From NCBI GenBank assembly GCA_024398435.1, contig JAKSJD010000002.1, positions 124,001 through 188,000 of the forward strand: a stretch of DNA of 64,000 nucleotides, in the 5' to 3' direction. The stretch is from Bacteroidaceae bacterium. GTDB lineage: Bacteria; Bacteroidota; Bacteroidia; Bacteroidales; Bacteroidaceae. The notes beneath the pieces are model-generated. The model was not told the DNA's origin. It saw nothing but the letters and a program-made list of their open reading frames with translations, and ran no database searches. The position numbers and the translations under genes were made by a program. Positions within the stretch are counted from its first letter, which is position 1, and the number at the start of each line of letters is the position of its first letter. Below are positions 60,616 to 64,000 of this stretch, one piece after another.

Positions 60616-61812
60616 ATGATTATTCTTCAGACTGACATAGAATGGATTAACAAAAAGTATGGTAATATCAAATTTCAGAATGGGTCAATAACCTTTTCTG
60701 AAGAAGCTATTACTGTATTCGGGAATCTCTCATCTGAGGAAATCAAGAGATTTTCAAGTGCCCATCCTGCCAGTATTGATGTCCACGAAGACCTTCTAAA
60801 GAACGTGGTATTTACGAATACTACCTTGGACTCCATAAACGTTTCTTTAGACTTGTCAGGTTGTTCACATGTTGAACAGTTCACTATTGATTGTTCTACA
60901 AAAGAGAATTCAATCTCTTGGAGTCTATCAAGGGCCGCTTTCTCATACATTACGGAAAAGCCTGCGGAATACAGGATTATATCAGCACCTTTTATTCATT
61001 TAGCTTCCCTCTTGGGTAAACTTGGGCTTGAATTGTCTGATGAATTCGTATGTTTTGGCGATAACGAATACACTTTTTCGCAAACATCCAACCCTTGCTA
61101 TTCAATGATTACATCCTCAAGTGGATGGAATAATTTTGATGGATTGTTATCATTGCTGACCCTATACACGCAATGTCCTATTTCAACAATTGCTTCATTT
61201 TCCGTTGATTCAGAAGGGAAACAATGTGTCTCATGGAACCCTTGCAGATTCGATATGAACAAGGAAGGATTACGTAATTTTGAACTCGGATATATGGATA
61301 TAGGCCAATCGAATCATCTTCGTTACTTTTTGGAGAATTCGACGTGGATAAACTATTCTGAACATGACAGACATGACTTAACAAAAGCCATATACACTTA
61401 TGCTAAATCAAAATACATTCCATTTCATCTGCAATTTCTAACAATATACTCAATATTGGATAGATTTGCAGGAAACAAGTATGGAAAAGATCCATACGGA
61501 GCTATGGAGAAAGAATTGAGAGCTTATGGTATCGACATTAGAAAGATAGGTAAATCATCAGACCCTACTATAACAAGATTACATTTGACTTTAGAAAGAG
61601 AAAACAACCGAGACAAAGAGGTTACTAATTTCTGTGATCTCCGGAATTATATTATGCATTTCATGTCAACTGTTGAAATTGATGATTATCTCGACCAAGC
61701 AGAATTGGTAAGCAAAATGAAATTTGCAGTTGTGGTTATTCTATTGAAGAAACTTGGTTTTAATAATTGTGGATTTAAGAAAGATTGGAAGCATCTTTCT
61801 ATAATTAAATGA
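60616..61812 (+). CDS. HEPN-domain protein, probable ApeA-like abortive infection factor
   Basis: The long beta-rich N-terminal part of this 398-residue protein resembles the N-domain of ApeA-like proteins (repeated strands around LKNVVFTNTTLDSINVSLD). The C-terminal helical domain carries the R-x4-H motif of HEPN RNases: Arg343 to His348 in CDLRNYIMHF, preceded by a helix YIPFHLQFLTIYSILDRF. ApeA-type proteins stop phage growth by cutting RNA. It is the last gene of the island, and nothing in the sequence names a partner. Confidence 0.7.
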   Translation: MIILQTDIEWINKKYGNIKFQNGSITFSEEAITVFGNLSSEEIKRFSSAHPASIDVHEDLLKNVVFTNTTLDSINVSLDLSGCSHVEQFTIDCSTKENSISWSLSRAAFSYITEKPAEYRIISAPFIHLASLLGKLGLELSDEFVCFGDNEYTFSQTSNPCYSMITSSSGWNNFDGLLSLLTLYTQCPISTIASFSVDSEGKQCVSWNPCRFDMNKEGLRNFELGYMDIGQSNHLRYFLENSTWINYSEHDRHDLTKAIYTYAKSKYIPFHLQFLTIYSILDRFAGNKYGKDPYGAMEKELRAYGIDIRKIGKSSDPTITRLHLTLERENNRDKEVTNFCDLRNYIMHFMSTVEIDDYLDQAELVSKMKFAVVVILLKKLGFNNCGFKKDWKHLSIIK

Positions 61813-62105
61813 TTCTTGTCATGTATATAGAGCATAAACTATAGAAATGAAATAAATGTGACGAGCATGCTGATAGAAAACATGTCTCAAGGGACAGGAA
61901 ATTACGATTATCAGTTATCAATGAACGATTAAATCAACCGTAATCTGTATTGCTAATCGACTTGTCGCTGGGCTCGTCCAAGTTATCGACAAAGTTGCTT
62001 GGCTCGTCCAAGAACTTGTAATCTTGAAACATTTTTGCCGTTTTCGTTTTCGCTTTCGTTTTTTTTTCGTAATTTCGCACTCGTAATTCAAAACTACATA
62101 GGAAA

Positions 62106-62378
62106 ATGACAAAAGCTATCATTACAGTGGTGGGCAAGGATACGGAGGGTATCATAGCCAAAGTGTGTACGCATCTTGCTGATAATCACATCAATATTCT
62201 CGATATCAGTCAGACAATCGTGCAGGGGTATTTCAATATGATGATGATTGTGGACATGGAGAAATGTACGAAGGACTTCGGCTGCATTTCGACCGAAATG
62301 GCTGAACTGGGAGAGAGTATCGGGGTGCAGGTGAAGTGCCAATTGGAGGATATCTTTGATAAAATGCACAGAATATGA
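62106..62378 (+). CDS. ACT domain protein (UPF0237 family)
   Basis: The 90-residue single ACT domain ([38 protein letters not shown]) probably binds an amino acid or related effector. It overlaps the PFL-family gene by four bases (ATGA), a pairing conserved widely among bacteria. The 293 bp upstream hold two GGCTCGTCCAAG words (61970 and 62000) and a T-rich stretch, but no clear promoter. Confidence 0.9.
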   Translation: MTKAIITVVGKDTEGIIAKVCTHLADNHINILDISQTIVQGYFNMMMIVDMEKCTKDFGCISTEMAELGESIGVQVKCQLEDIFDKMHRI

Positions 62379-63739
62379 TTAACTTGGCGGAAGTGTTCGA
62401 GACGAACAAGATGATTGAGCAGGAGCATCTTGACGTCAGAACGATCACGATGGGTATAAGTCTGCTCGACTGTGCCGACTCTGACTTGCAGGTCACTTGC
62501 TCGAAGATTAGGGAAAAAATAGTGCGCTTGGCGAGCAATCTCGTGGCTACGGGGGAGGAAATCGCCCGAGAATTTGCCATTCCGATTGTGAACAAACGCA
62601 TTTCGGTAACTCCTATTTCGCTCGTGGGTGGCAATTGTTGCAAGTCGCCGGAGGACTATGTGGAAATTGCGAAAACTCTCGATGAAATCGCCAAAACGGT
62701 GGGGGTGAACTTCATCGGCGGCTACAGTGCCATCGTGTCGAAGGGAATGACTCGGAGCGACGAACTGCTCATCCGTTCCATCCCTCAGGCTTTGGCCGAG
62801 ACGGAGAGGATTTGCAGTAGCGTGAATGTGGGTTCGACGAAGACGGGCATCAATATGGATGCTGTCAGGATGATGGGCGACATCATGAAACAGGCGGCTC
62901 GACTGACTGCCGAGGCCGACAGCATAGGATGTGCAAAATTGGTGGTTCTGTGTAATGCTCCTGATGATAATCCGTTCATGGCGGGTGCGTTCCACGGTGT
63001 GAGCGAGGCCGATGCCATCATCAATGTGGGCGTCAGTGGTCCTGGTGTGGTGAAGTATGCCTTGCAGCAAATTCCTGATGCCAATTTCGAAGTCCTTTGT
63101 GAAACAATAAAGAAGACGGCTTTCAAAATCACTCGTGTGGGTCAGCTCGTGGCTCAGGAGGCGAGCAAACGTCTTGGTGTGCCTTTCGGCATTATCGACC
63201 TCTCGCTTGCTCCAACGCCTGCTGTGGGTGATTCGGTGGCTGATATCCTCGAATGCATAGGTGTGGATAAGGCGGGAGCTCCTGGAACCACTGCTGCACT
63301 TGCTCTTCTGAACGATCAGGTGAAGAAGGGTGGAGTGATGGCAAGCAGCTATGTGGGTGGATTGTCGGGGGCGTTCATCCCAGTGAGTGAAGACCAGGGA
63401 ATGATTGATGCCGTGGAGGCGGGTGCCCTTTCTATCGAAAAACTCGAAGCAATGACTTGTGTTTGTTCTGTGGGCCTGGATATGATAGCAGTTCCTGGCG
63501 ACACATCGGCTGAAACCCTCTCTGGTATCATTGCCGACGAGGCGGCAATCGGAATGGTGAACCAAAAGACTACGGCTGTGAGAATCATCCCAGTGGAGGG
63601 CAAGAAGGAGGGCGAAACCGTGGAATTCGGTGGTTTGCTCGGTCATGCTCCAATCATGAGTGTCAATCAGTTTGGCTGCAGCCGATTTGTCAATCGCACA
63701 GGTCGCATCCCAGCTCCTATTCATAGTTTCAAGAACTGA
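62375..63739 (+). CDS. PFL family protein (UPF0210/DUF711)
   Basis: The 454-residue protein has glycine-rich and acidic motifs such as [30 protein letters not shown] and [22 protein letters not shown], typical of the DUF711 family, whose fold relates to pyruvate formate-lyase barrels. The biochemical role is not known. It is always paired with an ACT-domain regulator, as here. The stop is followed by the promoter of the polyprenyl synthase gene. Confidence 0.93.
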   Translation: MINLAEVFETNKMIEQEHLDVRTITMGISLLDCADSDLQVTCSKIREKIVRLASNLVATGEEIAREFAIPIVNKRISVTPISLVGGNCCKSPEDYVEIAKTLDEIAKTVGVNFIGGYSAIVSKGMTRSDELLIRSIPQALAETERICSSVNVGSTKTGINMDAVRMMGDIMKQAARLTAEADSIGCAKLVVLCNAPDDNPFMAGAFHGVSEADAIINVGVSGPGVVKYALQQIPDANFEVLCETIKKTAFKITRVGQLVAQEASKRLGVPFGIIDLSLAPTPAVGDSVADILECIGVDKAGAPGTTAALALLNDQVKKGGVMASSYVGGLSGAFIPVSEDQGMIDAVEAGALSIEKLEAMTCVCSVGLDMIAVPGDTSAETLSGIIADEAAIGMVNQKTTAVRIIPVEGKKEGETVEFGGLLGHAPIMSVNQFGCSRFVNRTGRIPAPIHSFKN

Positions 63740-63798
63740 AACACGGAGGGAAAACGCAATTTTTTGGGATTTGTAATTATTAATTCGTATTTTTTCCG

Positions 63799-63806
63799 TA
63801 CCTTTG
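63799..63806 (+). promoter_or_regulatory. TACCTTTG -7 box for the polyprenyl synthase gene
   Basis: A perfect TAnnTTTG lies 25 bp before the start codon. A TTTG at 63770 is somewhat farther upstream than usual. Confidence 0.6.
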
Positions 63807-63831
63807 CGGCTACTTTGCAAGTAAGGACTAT

Positions 63832-64000
63832 ATGGACCTTTTCGAACAGATAAAAAAGCCGATTGAAAGTCAGCTACAGGAATGCAGGTCGATGTTTTGT
63901 GATTCGCTCACTCACACGACCCCTCTTCTCGACCAAGCTCTCACACAAGTGAAGGCTCGTTCGGGCAAGATGATGCGTCCAATCCTCGTGCTGCTCTCGG
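63832..64000 (+). CDS. Polyprenyl diphosphate synthase, N-terminal fragment
   Basis: The first 56 codons lie in the window and the gene runs off its end. The start MDLFEQIKKPIESQLQ and the segment SGKMMRPILVLLS match the N-terminus of trans-isoprenyl diphosphate synthases (octaprenyl or similar), which make the quinone side chain. The aspartate-rich motifs would be downstream of the window. Confidence 0.82.
   Translation, partial: MDLFEQIKKPIESQLQECRSMFCDSLTHTTPLLDQALTQVKARSGKMMRPILVLLS

Noticed and set aside
53800-61812. Complete classical type I restriction system
   Set aside because: No HsdR motor subunit with DEAD-box motifs is present; the nuclease domain is fused to the methylase instead.
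61918-62112. Short minus-strand frames with KKKRKRKRKR-like text upstream of the ACT gene
   Set aside because: They come from a T-rich tract read backwards; no start signal or coding character.
62210-63820. Long 536-codon reading frame on the minus strand over the PFL gene
   Set aside because: It is rich in His, Arg and Ser with no domain features and lies entirely opposite the well-supported ACT/PFL genes, so it is a codon-bias shadow.

Overview
The window looks like a chromosomal segment of a Bacteroidales bacterium, most likely a Prevotellaceae member. The reasons are a complete type IX secretion core operon (porP/sprF-like, gldK, gldL, gldM, gldN), Bacteroidetes-type promoters (TTTG, about 19-20 bp, TAnnTTTG), secreted plant-polysaccharide enzymes with C-terminal type IX sorting tails, and single-subunit glycyl-tRNA synthetase. 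I saw no rRNA, tRNA, CRISPR array or transposase gene.

Layout. 1-2.1 kb: the end of an RND efflux pump and its TolC-type partner. 2.2-14.4 kb: a CE1-like esterase, xanthine phosphoribosyltransferase, a TSUP permease, a short UvrA-like ATPase, a small protein with a colicin-M-like motif, an aminopeptidase P, a tandem-duplicated lethal-factor-like metalloprotease, delta-1-pyrroline-5-carboxylate dehydrogenase and a CaCA antiporter. 14.5-25.5 kb: GH51 arabinofuranosidase, 5'-nucleotidase, an SGNH/MBOAT acetylation pair and a giant CotH protein. 25.6-29.8 kb: a HIRAN gene and a PrimPol/helicase gene between inverted iteron repeats (element A). 29.9-35.0 kb: a TonB-receptor-like barrel, cysS and a Spy-like protein. 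35.5-44.1 kb: a PgpH-like phosphodiesterase and the type IX operon. 44.3-51.2 kb: a GH30-GH43 fusion, CDF transporter, FKBP lipoprotein, glyS and WbqC. 51.4-53.4 kb: a lone VapE-type helicase between about 111-bp terminal inverted repeats (element B). 53.8-61.8 kb: a co-directional A+T-rich defence island with DinD, a BcgI-like fused nuclease-methylase with its specificity subunit, an OLD-like ATPase-TOPRIM protein, a PUA/EVE-like protein, a DUF262/GmrSD remnant and a HEPN RNase-like protein. 62.1-64 kb: the ACT/PFL pair and the start of a polyprenyl synthase.

Main new signals. (1) Elements A and B share one plan. A PrimPol- or VapE-type replication gene has its stop codon touching an iteron-rich inverted repeat, the matching inverted copy lies far upstream, and no transposase is present. 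They may belong to an undescribed class of replicase-only mobile or selfish element. (2) Four intergenic regions carry degenerate arrays with a strict 22-bp period. (3) Many intergenic regions carry heptamer-period repeats of changing sequence, and one such array has been absorbed in frame into the PrimPol gene as its interdomain linker. (4) The defence island joins a fused R-M/S pair to an OLD-type nuclease without any HsdR helicase.

The arabinoxylan enzymes (CE1, GH51, GH30-GH43), the type IX machinery and its tailed substrates fit a gut or rumen polysaccharide degrader. All family calls come from reading motifs by eye; no database search was possible.
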